Shown: positions 34,520-46,200 of the stretch, piece by piece
How positions within the stretch are numbered: position 1 is the first letter of the stretch
Layout of the letters: each line of letters opens with the position of its first letter
Assembly (NCBI GenBank): GCA_000708835.1
Contig: DF237311.1
Location: 1 to 64,000 of the forward strand
Length of the DNA: 64,000 nt
Direction: 5' to 3'
Origin: Klebsormidium nitens
Taxonomy: Eukaryota > Streptophyta > Klebsormidiophyceae > Klebsormidiales > Klebsormidiaceae
Translations under genes and position numbers: made by a program
Notes under the pieces: model-generated
Told to the model about the DNA's origin: nothing
Databases searched by the model: none
Seen by the model: the letters and a program-made list of their open reading frames with translations, nothing else

Positions 34520-37374
34520 ATTAGGTCGGAGAAAGAGGACAGTAGATATCTGCTGCTTTTGTTCCGTAGTTCATACAAGTACTGTACGATCATTCAATGC
34601 GTTCAGATAATCAAACTGTTCGCAATCATTGAATTAGAGTCCAAGACGTTCGGAGCCATTATAATTATGTTGCCGCATAGATATGCATGTAACATAATCT
34701 TTTTTGTCCATTTCGCAGGCGATTAAGCTTCGAACTTCACTCGTTCCAAAGTTGAAGTGTGGAATGAATATATTGCTGCATAGTTGTTCGCTGGACCCCT
34801 GCGCCATGGATCCTTCAAGTCTCGTACATGTGCAGCGCGAAATATGCGAAGATTGATCATGAGCCGATGCGATACTCGCTAATTCATATACAACCTGTGC
34901 TTGAATAGATGGATGAGGCCCATTCGGAGAGCAGAGGCGCAAATCCATGTATAACGATTGATTAATCAAAGGCGTTCCAACTTACATACGGTCGAACGAT
35001 AGCCCTCCTTTTGTTTTGAAAGTCGGTTCGAGCTCGACCGTTGGATGAAGAACGGACAACCCTGATTTCGTCGAAAAGCCCACAGATGTGTGAGGCCACG
35101 CTTCGGCACGTTTATAATAAATAATCGCCCCGAATTCTGCCAACAATGAGGGCGAGGACGAGATGCTGGCTACGCTAATTGCCAACCTTGCTTAGATGAT
35201 CTGAGAGCCGCGGAGCCCTCTGTTTTAATACGAGGCTTGGCGCGTTGATCGTCGGATCGTATACATCGACGATCCTGACTTCATCGGGACGCCCACAATC
35301 ATGCGAAGCCACATTCCGAGAATTTAAAAGGAATGTTCGCTTCACTGTTGTCATGACGCTGGGGCTATGGCGAAACTATATGCGCTTGGCGCCAAGAGCA
35401 GCTAGGCGCCAAGCGAGTCCAATGGGTTCGCCGAGCCCCCTTTTTTGAGAGGCGGTCCGAGCGCTAGGCGCCGACTGTTTGATGAAGAGATCAACGATTG
35501 ATGTTCCGTAATCAGCATCCCATAAACCAGCGATCCAGACGAATGCTCTTCGCAGGCATCATGCATATGCACCAGCAATCCTTCACGCTGCATGTCCAGA
35601 GGTGTTAATTCTGTTCTGATTCCCAGATTCGGAGCCTATAGAGTTGTACGTCCCATTCACAAGCTGTAGTGTAAAGTGGCCCCAAACAATCTTACTTCAC
35701 AAGCTCACCCCTGAAGCAGCTCATCCGATTCCGCTGACCCGTCCGCTAACCCATCCGCTAACCCGTCCGCTAATGGGTCCGCTAACCCCCCGTCCGTAAA
35801 TCCCCGTCCGCTAACTCAGGTCCGCGATCACTAGAGTAATTGTCCTGAGTCACTCGTCCTCAAAGTTGCTGTTATCTGTAGCAAAAGGAGAGGGAGATCC
35901 GTAAGCATCAAATTCGCCCATGAGCGGCAGGTTCACGGAATGGTTGTTACTTTCTCTACGAAATGGTTGACACTTTCTCTTCAATCCTGTTTGTCCCCTG
36001 TTTGTCAAGCGGCAGACTGCGCCTGAACGAGTTCGTGACGGCGAAACTTAAGAATAAGTGCTGTTTCATGCGCTACCGTGAGCTCCTCAAGCGTTCCTTT
36101 CCGGGTGTCTGGCCAGCTTTAAAAAGTCGTCGCGCATCCGTCAGGTTTGGCTAGCCAGGGCGGTGTTTTGCTATCCTGGACTCAAAACCTTGTCAAATGG
36201 AGAGCTTGAGTAGTCATCAGAAGTTATGAAACGGAAACTGCAGTTCGTGTTGACCTGTGGAAAAGCACAGGCACTGGACTCGCCTCCAGAGATTGTATAC
36301 CTCATAAGCCTGTGGCTGAAAAATCTGACCTCCTGATTCGTTGTACGCAGAGCGAAGTTCTCTGTGTCCACCAAGGCCGCTGAGAGTTTCTTCAAAAGCG
36401 GGCATATGTCGAGCGAGCCCGAAAGACACCGTCTTTAGAGCGAATTCGATCGAACTGAGTCGGGGTACGTATCTCAGAGGGCCAGACGCAAAAGTTTACC
36501 CTCAGAAGTAGCTTTGCAAATTCACGCGTCCTTTCGCGAGGTTAAGAGACGGTTCTTTGCGCGAGCTACCGAGTAGCTGCACACGGGTGACAGATTTCTG
36601 ACCCCGGCTGTTCAAATCTGTGGCACTGCATGAAACGTTTCTCTTGACGGCTCTTGTCAGTTCCTATAATGCGAAGGAACCTTTCTCACCTTCTGCCACC
36701 GAGTCCCATGAGCCGTCCGAGTCGCCCTCCGAGTCGCCGTCCGAGTTCGGTTGGCCGTACATCACCTATACACAAGGGGGAAACGGTCAGAGCTGGCTTT
36801 TTCTTCGTACTATTCTGTTCTGTGGTTACAGAGTATTGAACTAGCCAGACCCAAAAGATTGCTCACACTCAGCCCGAATGATCAGAGCTAAGCCTACTTA
36901 TGCGAGCTACCCAGAAGCTCTACACGCTCGATCAAGGGAGAGAAGCGCTGGAAGATCTTCGAATCTCTGCATCCGGCTGCTCAGAAGGGCTGAGAATAGG
37001 GGTGAATTGAAACAGGTCTCTCAACGCGTCTGGTTGCGGCAAAGTAATTGCATCATCACCTGGCCAGGCTCCGCGTCTGAGCTGTCGCCTGAGCTGTCGC
37101 CTGAGCTGTCGCCTGAGCTGGCGAAGTCGTTCCGGATTACCTGTACCCAAATCAGAAAACGAAAACGGTCAGAGAATCGAATCAGCAGGCGAAGGACCAG
37201 CTCGGTGTAGATATCATGTAAAAATACAATCGAATCTCAACCGCGCCAGCTACGCGCTCGTCAACGGAAGAACATTGTTGGATGGAAATTTAGCTGCTTA
37301 AAGCGGCTGCTAGTGGGTGCAATGAATGGGAATCCTGAATGCGCCTGGTTACGACTGGACCTCACAAGCGGACC
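34520..37374. other. left non-coding part of the transposon
   Basis: No gene is firmly supported. Contents: a degenerate direct duplication (about 35,030-35,120 and 35,250-35,340, both with CCTGA.TTC.TCG and GCCCACA words), an 11-bp hairpin (CGCTTGGCGCC 35383-35393 with 35405-35415), short tandem units TCCGCTAACCCG (about 35,740-35,840), GAGTCGCC/GTCCGA (about 36,715-36,750) and GAGCTGTCGCCT (about 37,079-37,122). An open stretch near 36,010-36,120 looks somewhat protein-like but has no paralogue to confirm it. Confidence 0.5.
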
Positions 37375-38986
37375 TTATGAGTTTTTGAATGTCCTCACGT
37401 CTTCTTCGCCATGCGGATTGTAGTCCTCCTCCAGGCGCGGCCACGCCCGCGCGCTCCGGTTGCCCGGCCACACGTCATTCCTCTCTTCCATGTTGTCCGA
37501 GAAGGAGATTGCCCGCACGAACTCGTCCGGTCTCCAGGGCAGTGGCTCGCTTGTCGGCCGCGGCGGACCAACCTCGTCGGGCATGAGCATCAACGGCGGC
37601 TGGACCTCCTTGCACAGTGTTTGAGATAAATGCCTGTCCTTGATGTTTGCTCACGGAAGCGCAAGAAACACCGAAGTGGCGCTCTCCGAATAGAACGGAG
37701 AAGAAAGCGCGAGAGTCCTTTGTCTGAGCAGATTCTCCGGACCAGATTCTTCAGATTGTTTAGATCCGGTAGTATTCTTCTCACTCCGGTTATCGGTGTT
37801 CTCCAGACTCTTCAGATCAGATTCTTCTTCTCACAAGCACTGCAAACGGGCAGCACGGGAATCGCAGAAACCTCAGGTCTCGCTTGACTAGATTCCGGTT
37901 ACTTCGACCCGGCTGGTTTACCTAAATCTCGATTACTCCCGAGTATTAGAAGGAAAGGATGATGGAATCAAGTAGAATCAGAGAAGGCGAGGCCAACCTA
38001 CTGCCAATCGGCGGATTCATCTCAACAAGACAGACAGAGCTTGAAGGCTATTCTGGACAAAAACGTCTACCATCTTCTGGGTTAATCTAGGCTTCTAGCT
38101 GACAATTGATTTTTTTTTCAACTATTTCTGGAGATCCGAGCAGATTTTCAGAACGTTAACCACAGCAGTCGTATCTCGATAGTAGAGAAGCAACGCAAAC
38201 CGCTCAGAAAATATGTACAACTTACAGGTCCATCTCCAGGCCCTGCCAGGCGAGCGCCTTCTTGCGGCTGTTGGCGAGCATCTTGCTGGTTGTGTGCCTC
38301 CTGCTGACTCTCCGCCCCGTCAGCTGCGTCTGCAGTACAGTCCTGGCCGTGACCGCGTGCCTGTTCTCCTGGATTACCGCTGCCCGGAACGCGGCGAAGT
38401 TGACGCTCTTCTCGGAAAAGAGATGCCTGCCGATCAGGCATTCCCAGTCAGATTCCAACGTTGCCTTGGTTGAGAGCTTTCCAAAGTCAAACAGCAAGTC
38501 ATCTTCCGGACGATCATCCGGGTCGAATTCGGGGTTTAGGTACGCCTTTCCGCAGTTAACCTCGTTCTGGCGGGCTGCAAAGTTAGCACGTGCCCCGCTC
38601 GCAAACCCAAAGGTCCACATGAAAAGAATGATTCCATCCCGCAGCTCCCAGTACCCGTCATCATTGCCGAGGCCCACTGCATTGTAGGCTGCCCAGAAAG
38701 CATCATCCATAGCCCTCCAGGCCTCAGCAGGCGAGAGGACCGTCCCCTCCTTCACCTCATCAAACACGATCCAGGCAAAGCCCTGAGGGTTGGCTGTCCA
38801 CCTGGCCATTGACTGTGCCCTAGTGCGCAGACCAAGGACGTAAGATTCCCAGTGCATGCGCCAACCCTCAGAGGCCACCACCAAGATCGCGAAGTTGGGG
38901 ACTTCAAGCATGCACTGGGGCCCATTGAAGCCCTGTTCAGCCAGAAAGCTCAGGCACTTATCCTGGAGAGACGATGGCTCAGACAT
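37375..38986 (-). CDS. transposon gene of unknown function, two exons
   Basis: Exon 1 runs 38986-38226 from an ATG. The open frame would stop four bases past a perfect GTAAGT donor at 38,225. Splicing to the acceptor before 37,633 (GGACAG) keeps the frame and adds 86 codons to a stop at 37,375, giving 339 aa. Without splicing the protein would be 254 aa. The sequence has Trp/Asp-rich segments (MHWESYVLGL, DDAFWAAYNAVGL, DGIILFMWTFGFASG), an acidic stretch (DPDDRPEDDLLFDFGKL) and a basic C-terminal part of exon 1 (TGRRVSRRHTTSKM). No known domain is recognised and no paralogue lies in the window. It sits downstream of the transposase on the same strand and may be an accessory transposition protein or a captured host gene. 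The acidic and basic segments do not decide this. Confidence 0.65.
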
Positions 38987-40250
38987 GGCGCAGCAGACTT
39001 CAAGAAGGAGCAGCTATGGCGTAACGAGAAAGTGGGGCGCAAAGCTTCCTCAGAAGGCGTTCGTTGCAGGGGCCCCGTTTCTGTTTGAGCGAAGCGGGAG
39101 ACTTTTCGAAGCTTCCATGCGCAATCGCGCAAGGAAAGCCGAAGCTTTGATCGGCCACTGGCAGTCACGCGTACGAAAACGGCAGTTGACGATCGAGCAA
39201 CGGAGGCATAGACGGCAATTGCGCAGCAGTTACACTACTGTAGGTTTTAGCACTGACAGGGAAGTCGACCATTGGACAATCCATATCGTACGTCCGAGAA
39301 AGTTAAGTCCTAGGCAGAACGTACGTCCGAGAAAGTTAAGGCCTAGAATGCTTCAGCTGCTGCAGCAGCACGCCTCACAGATCAGGGAGCGCCCTTTGTT
39401 TTGACTGCGCGCTTAGGCTCCAGCCGTATTCCAGACAGCCATATTCCAGACAGGACGTGCTCAGAAAAGATTGGCTAGAGAAAAGCAGGGCGCTCATGAG
39501 CTGATCAGGTTATTGCCAAAGTTGCGTCCCAGCTCTCAGACCGGCAGTCGCGCTTTGCGTAGATATTCGACGTGGGCGCCTTATTGAAACCCGAGACCGG
39601 TGACGGAAGGTTTCAAGATAGACAGACACAGCATCTGAGCAAACCACACTCCTGTCTTTTGACAAGAAAGTTTGGGACGAAGGGTGCGAACAAACCTCTT
39701 AAAAGGGAGAAGCAGCGGGGGCCTTTGAGTGCCCTCAGATGGGCGCTTTTGAGGAAGCAAGCAGACGGACGAAGGTCCGCGTGTCCAAAATTTCAAAGAA
39801 CGGCTCTCCTTTTGAGTCCAGTTTTTTGTTCATGAAACTGTGAGAAACTTCTCAACTTCTCAAATTAGAAAGGGGACAAGATCAGGCCAGAAATATATCT
39901 AAAGAATCCGGAAAGACGGGAAGAAGAACAAGTAGCTTCGCCCACGAACAATCAATCAATCAATCATTCTTTCAATCAGTCAGTCAATGCAAGCTTTGAT
40001 ACTTTGATGTAGCTGAAATCAACGGGATCAGGCTCTAGCAGTAAGCTGATGGGCGCTGGCCAGAGATTCTTGCTTAGTCTAGGCTTTGTTCAGTCTGACG
40101 TAAAGTCTGATCATTCACTCCAGCTGTATGTGGGTAGACCTGACCCTGCAGACATGTGTCTTAAACTGACCCTTATCGACCGTTTTCAAATGTCTGAATA
40201 AATTGCACTCACGTTTTTCTAAGGGAACCCATGGGTTCCCTTGGCCAGCC
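38987..40250. other. non-coding spacer inside the transposon
   Basis: Lies between the transposase 3' end and the start of the two-exon gene, so it probably carries the promoter of the latter. A 33-bp unit starting CGTACGTCCGAGAAAGTTAA is duplicated head to tail at 39,287 and 39,320. A (CAAT/AATC)n microsatellite covers about 39,949-39,990. No other gene is seen. Confidence 0.5.
39287..39350. repeat. 33-bp direct duplication
   Basis: Two head-to-tail units, each opening CGTACGTCCGAGAAAGTTAA. The second diverges after about 22 bases. Located about 300 bp upstream of the start of the two-exon minus-strand gene. Confidence 0.75.
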
Positions 40251-43200
40251 CTAGATCCGGATGCGTACGGGCGGCAGCGCCTTGAACGTGTAGATCTGGC
40301 CCCGCTGCCTGTCCTCCACCATCTTCACCGACTCCACGCGGTCTTTTATCTGGTTCCAGGTCACCGTCTTCAGCTCGTAGGCGCGTGCCTCCCCGTCACT
40401 CTCAGCGTCACTCTCCTCGTCTCTCTCGGCGTCGCTGTCGACGTCCATCTCTCCCTCGACTGGGTAGGGCGTCCAGTCTTCTTCCCCCCCGTCCGGTGCA
40501 GGTGGTCCGCATCTTTTCAGCCACTGGAGGGCTGCCTTCCTTCCCCCACCGGAGCTGACCTTCCGCACGATGGCGTACGCCAAGGACCAGCCCGGCCTCA
40601 CCGACTTGAGGACCCCGTACGGGACTCCGTAGCCCCACTGCCCTTCTACACCCTCTTTCCGGACGTCCGCGTCCTCTAACACCTCCACTCGGACGATGTC
40701 CCCGACCTGCGAGATTTGGGCGTCCGAAGGTGAGGCCGAGAATCTACAGTAGTAAATTGCTTGCAAAAAAAAAACGGGCCGACTTGACAGGAAGGCGAAA
40801 GGATTTTCGAAGAGCTTGTCTGCAGCAGGTGGTGGGCTCTGTGAGAATTCAAGGTGTTCTTTACGTAGTGCCAGTCTCTCAAGCTATCGCATAGCCTTAG
40901 TGTGCAATCAACACGCATCACTTCAAAGATTGGTTAAAAGGACCCCTTATGGAGAGGCTTGAACAACTTTCAGGGTTTTGCTTTCGGATTGCGGACGTTG
41001 CAGGAGCTCTTGTCGCACCGTCTTCATCGCGGCCGCACGCGAGGTTTTTGTCAAGGTTTCTGCGAGGTTTTTCTCGAGGTTTTGCGCGCGGCCGCGCCCG
41101 ACCGCTTAAGATGTTTTGTTTGCACAGCCGCGCGCGAGGCCTTTATTGGGGCCGCGCGCGAGGTTTTGCGCGCGGCCGCACCGACCAAAGGTTTGCGCGC
41201 GGCCACGCCCAAGGTATTGCTCGCGGCCGCGTCCGCGGTTTTGCGCGGCCGGGCGCGAGGTATTGCTCGCGGCCACGCGCGAGGTTTTGTGCGCGGCCGC
41301 GGGCGTGTCCGAAGCAAATATTCGCAAAACCAGAAGGTTGGGGGGACGTGAAGAATAGAATTTCGGCGCGTCGTGAATGATAATAGAGTGTGCCACTTGT
41401 CGCGTTTCCTCCAAGATAGGGTCTGCCGTTTTGCTGATGGCAGAGCCTATTCTGATGTCTTATGGTTTCTGGAAAAGAAGACCAAAGTCTCTCGAAGCCT
41501 CGGAGTCTGTAAACAAACTCAAGACTCCCAGAAATAATAGTCTGTGAACGCAGCTGAACGTCTCCCACGTACATTGAAAGTCTCCAAAAAAAGTTTGTAA
41601 AATCTTACCCGGGGTAAGACCGGCACCCACACGTCGTGCGCCTCGAACCCCAGCCCGCTCGGCGCCACCTCGATCACGTGACTCGCCCCTGTGCAGAGCG
41701 TCTCGCCGAGGGCGGGCACCGGGATGAAGTGCCTCCGCAAGTGGCAAGCCAGCCGGACGCGCTTCTGGCCTGGCTTCAGGGGCTCGAGCATGAGGCAGTT
41801 GTGCGGACTGCCACCCAGGGGAAGCCCCGTCTCCGCGTCGCGCTGGATGCGGAACCGCGAGTATTCCAAGAAGATCCGCCGGGGGCCGTTCTTGGGCTTC
41901 GCGGTGAAGAACGACTCCACCAGGACGTACTCCTCCGACTCGTCCGCAGCTTTCGGGGCCAGCACGGCGTGGTCGCCCGGAGCGAAGTTGTTCTCGCCGA
42001 GCTGTAGAGGGTGAGTGCATCGTGTGTGAGTCGCTGTAAGACTTTTCTGCGAGACGGTTACTTCTTACAGCCTCTGTCAATCATGCTTCATAGAGGCCTA
42101 CAGTCGCATGTTGCCCGTGATACTACCAATCGGGTCGATTGTCAGAAAGATTCGCACCATCTGTCGAAGAATATCGATTCAATTTGAAACTTGGTGGATT
42201 CCAGAAACTTAGAAACACGCGCTTTCGATCTTGGGGAAAAGACTGTTCCAAACGGGTCGTTCAAGGGCGCGAGGAAAGCCCTCAGCACGTACTTTCGACC
42301 GCAGGACTTCGTTCAGACTGCAGTATATCTTTTGGCAGGACCCATATAAGGGGGGGAGGTCGCTTATAACCATGCTTGGGCTGAGGGAAGGCTTCTCGGA
42401 AACCCGTCTCACCGGAAAGTAAAATCAGTTTTTCTTGGCTAAAAGCCGTGGATGCGTTGAGTGGGGTCCATAAAGTCTTTTAAAATATCTCGGGCACGCC
42501 AGACGCCCGACCGGTTAGGGAGCTGTGGCGTTAAGTGTTGACCAGACCGGTACTAGTGAGCCAGGGATTGAATGAGACTGAATTGGTGTGAATGCACTCT
42601 CTCAGGTCTGAATCCGAAAGAAATTTCACAATCCGCTCTCGCAAGAAGGTTAGCCGGATTGCATGAAACGATGTTGGAGACGTAACCGTGCCTTTCAAAG
42701 CGGCTGATGGCAGAAACGGAAAGTCGTCTGATTCCAGAGCTTGCCTGCTTTCTCGCTTCGGACACGTCCTTGCTCCTGAACGGCCTGTTGAGCAATTCAA
42801 AGTCTCCGTCAATTAGCTGAAAGACTGTTTAAAAATGGCAAGTTCTTTGCGGCGCAAAACCTGAATACTCCTTGCCCGCCGGACCGTACGACGATCCACT
42901 CGGTAGTACCGCTCCCCCGTCCTCGCGGCCGCCCGCGCCTCTCCGTCAAAGATGCGCTCGACGGCGACGCGCTGCACGTTCTCCAGTCGCAGGCGCGTCC
43001 GCGTTTCCCACTTTTCCGGCAACTGCCCGACCGCCACACCCTCCTCGCGCACGCGCGCGAGTATCTGCTCGTCCGACGCGCGCGCATCGCGCGGCCGCTC
43101 GAGCCCCAGCTGCTCCACGTAGGTCGCGGCTTCTGTCTGCGACGCGGCGAAGACGACCCCATCCGACTCGCGCGCGCGCGCGCGCGCCCACACGTCGTCG

Positions 43201-46200
43201 CCCGCTGACCGTCCGGCGGCACGGAGTCGCTCTTCGCGTCGTTTTCGGAGCAGCCACGCAATCCTCACGCAGAAAAGCGCCCGCTTGTGGAGCGTACTCT
43301 CGACCTCCTTGCAGTTGTGCTTGGTGTTGACCAGCTGCTTGATCTTGCGTTCTTGCGCGTAACACCAGTACGCGTCGGGCGGGCCGTGCATGCGCACGTT
43401 TGTGGGCATGTGCAGGCAGGTCTCGTGATCGAGCGGGCGCAGCTTGGGCAGCGCGTACTCCTCCGCGCGGACCAGCTTCGCCTTGAGCAGCTGCTGGAAC
43501 ACGCACGCAAGCTTGCTCGTCCACCCGCCCCGCGTGCCGACCAAGTACACGAGCGTGTGGATGCACGCCACCAGCTGCACGATCGCGTACCCCTCCGGGT
43601 CCTCCGTCGCGACGTCGGCGAACGCGGTGGCGAAGCAGACCGTCGCCGCCTTCATGTGCTCCTCCGCCTTCCACCACCCCAGCGGCCGCTTCTCCGGGTC
43701 TGCCGGCCACCGTCCGTCGCCGAGCTTCCGGGTGGGTCTGATGCCCGCCAGCCGCTTGCCGAAATCCTCTTTATCGGCCCGGGGAGGTTCTAAACTGAAC
43801 GTCGTGTCGCCCTGCTTTGAAGTGACCCCGTTCAGAAAGTCTTGTAACAGGTGCTTCACCATGTTTTCGGGGCCACAGTGCAGGAAGTCGCTGCATATGT
43901 CCAGCAACAGGTGCAGACCGTACGCCGCCCACAGGATCAATAGCATGCAGAACCCATTGAAGCCCGTCCGCTTGTTGATCCGATTCCGCTCCGCCTTTGA
44001 CCTCGCCCCTAGGTGCTCGAGCATTGCGGCCGCGACATCTTCCATCGTCTTCTCTTCGCACCCGTCGCGCGCGAGCCGCCGGCCGTCTTGATAAACCAGC
44101 CTCCCGTCGTTGTAGCGCGTAGCCTGGTGCTTGCAGCTCCGCGAAACCCAGTATCCCCCCAGCTTGAACTTCAACATATCCGCCAGGGCCGGAAGGTCTG
44201 AAAACACGCTCGAGACTATCATCCGGATCCTAACCGGGCCGTTCTGAGGGGGGAGTTTGGGGCTAATCTCGTTGGGAGGGAGGGCGTAGTTGACCAGGAT
44301 GCCCTCCTTGAAGAGGCGCAGGGCGTCCAGCACGAATGCGAGCATGAAGGGGTCGTAACAGTCGGGGCCGGCGACCATCTTCGTCTTTTGGGGCAACATT
44401 AACGGCCACAGCCAGTCCTCCGTCCCCCTGTGCAGATTGCGTTTGGAGACCGTCATTGGAAACACGTCCAGGATGCAGCTGGACTTGCTCGACGTGGTTG
44501 CCGTCGGGAACCCGTCCTGATGCAGCCCCAGCTTCAAGTTCCTCGGGTCCCCCCGTCTCGCCAGGTCTGACAGCGTCGCCGTCATCTCCGTTTTGCAGAT
44601 GGGGCACAGCGCTTCGAAGCGCTGCCGTTCGGCGACCCACATCTGGAGGGTCGGCCGGGTGAACCAGGGGGGGCTGAACGTCTTGGCGCAATGCACTTTC
44701 CGGCTTCTGCAGCACTCCGGGCACGTCAGCGGAAGAAGGAAGCTGGACTCGGGGTCGAAGAACGCCGCGTCGTCTCGCCACCGCTCCCCGTCCCAGACTT
44801 CCGACTGCGGCTCGAAAACCCCCCCCTTCGGTTGCCCCAGCCAATGTTCCCGCTGTCCCCAAGCCCCCCGGACCGTCGCGTCTTTGCAGCCTTCCAGCGT
44901 GGTGAGCTTCGCGCGCGCGTGCAGCTCTGGCGATATGTACGGCAGCTCGTACGCGTCCCGCCGCCGGAAGCCGCAGTCCGGGCACTTCTCTTGGTGCACG
45001 GGGCAGTCGCGCCACGCTGGCCTGCGCGGCCCCTCTTCGCATTCGGGACAGGGAGTCGTTCTGCAGTCTTCGGCGCTCGGGGCGAAGAGGTGCCAGTGGC
45101 CCTTGTTCTCTCCTGTTTTGGGGCCCGGGTGCCAGCGCCAGTTCTGTGCTTCGCCCAGCTCACGTGACGACCTTGCCAGGTAGGCAGTTACCTGCACAAG
45201 AATGTTTCGAAACTGTAAGTCTACGTACCGGAAGTCATACCATCGGAAGGCCCGACTTTTCCATGCGATCCCGCGTGAAGGACAAGTTTTTTGGAAGCAT
45301 AATCTTTTCGTGCACCAATGTTCCGCTGTTCTGCCGTTCCTTTTGTCTGCCTGCTCGAAAGAAGAACGGAACAGCAGAAAATCGGAACAACGGTGCTTGC
45401 GTGCGCACCACCGCTTCCATGTGCACCCCTCCTCGTGAAAAACTCAAGATCTTTCAGTTGAACGTTTTCAAAATCCAACTCTGCTTTCAAGCCGTCTTAA
45501 TCAATTTTGAAAAAGAGCCAATCTCCATTCAGACATTGCGCACACTTCTTTTGAGATGCAAACAACTTGGTAAATCAAAGACTATGATTGTCTCCTTGAT
45601 CAATCTCACGAGTTGACGTCTGGTCAGAAAAGTTGATTGGACGGAGATGTCTCCGAGCACAGAATCTACAGAATATTGCTATGCTTCCCTCTCCTTCAGC
45701 CGTGCTTTACGATTCAACAACGATCAGATCCCTCAACTTCAACTGCCCGGTTTTGAAAGACGGGGAAAGCTTATAGAGTTAGCGGCTGAGTTACTCGCGA
45801 ATAACTTACCCACCATGGTGCTTATTGGCCAACTATGTGGTGCTTGTTGGCCAACTCTCTAAGCTTCCCCTTCGATCGAGGGGACATTGCGGACTCGACT
45901 GAGTTGTTGACTAACTTTCTAAGCTTCCACCTCCACACATTACTACCAGGGGAAGCTTAGAAGTTAGTCAATAACTTAGTGTTTGAAAAGCCAGCAGGTT
46001 GCAAGCTGAGAATTGTAATGTTTTTGGTCAATTACGTCGCCTTTGGTGGTCAAGTGCAGGGCCCTTGTCAAGCCCCGCGGGACAAGGGTCCGGCCGGGGC
46101 TCATCGTCGTGGGGTTGGATTTACCGGTGAATGTTACCCCCCAACCCCCTTGCTGGAATGAAATTCGGAGAAGGCTCTGCAAATTGTCTTATAAAATTGT

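Noticed and set aside
34024-34524. 166-codon open frame across the left transposon border
   Set aside because: It joins host sequence to the inverted repeat and subterminal array; the Cys/Pro/Gly pattern comes from the TGCCCGG words.
35963-36154. Protein-like stretch NEFVTAKLKNKCCFMRYRELLK
   Set aside because: Plausible as an exon in the transposon, but there is no paralogue, no clear partner exon and only weak splice sites.
36878-37210. Open frame with ELSPELSPELSPEL
   Set aside because: Product of a short GAGCTGTCGCCT tandem repeat; no splice or homologous support.
41051-41414. Arg/Ala-rich open frames on both strands
   Set aside because: They arise from the CG minisatellite within transposase intron 3.
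43287-45183. Long plus-strand open frames (up to about 215 codons) opposite the transposase
   Set aside because: They are shadows of the GC-rich transposase exon 2, and the minus frame has the Tnp2 motifs and correct splice ends.
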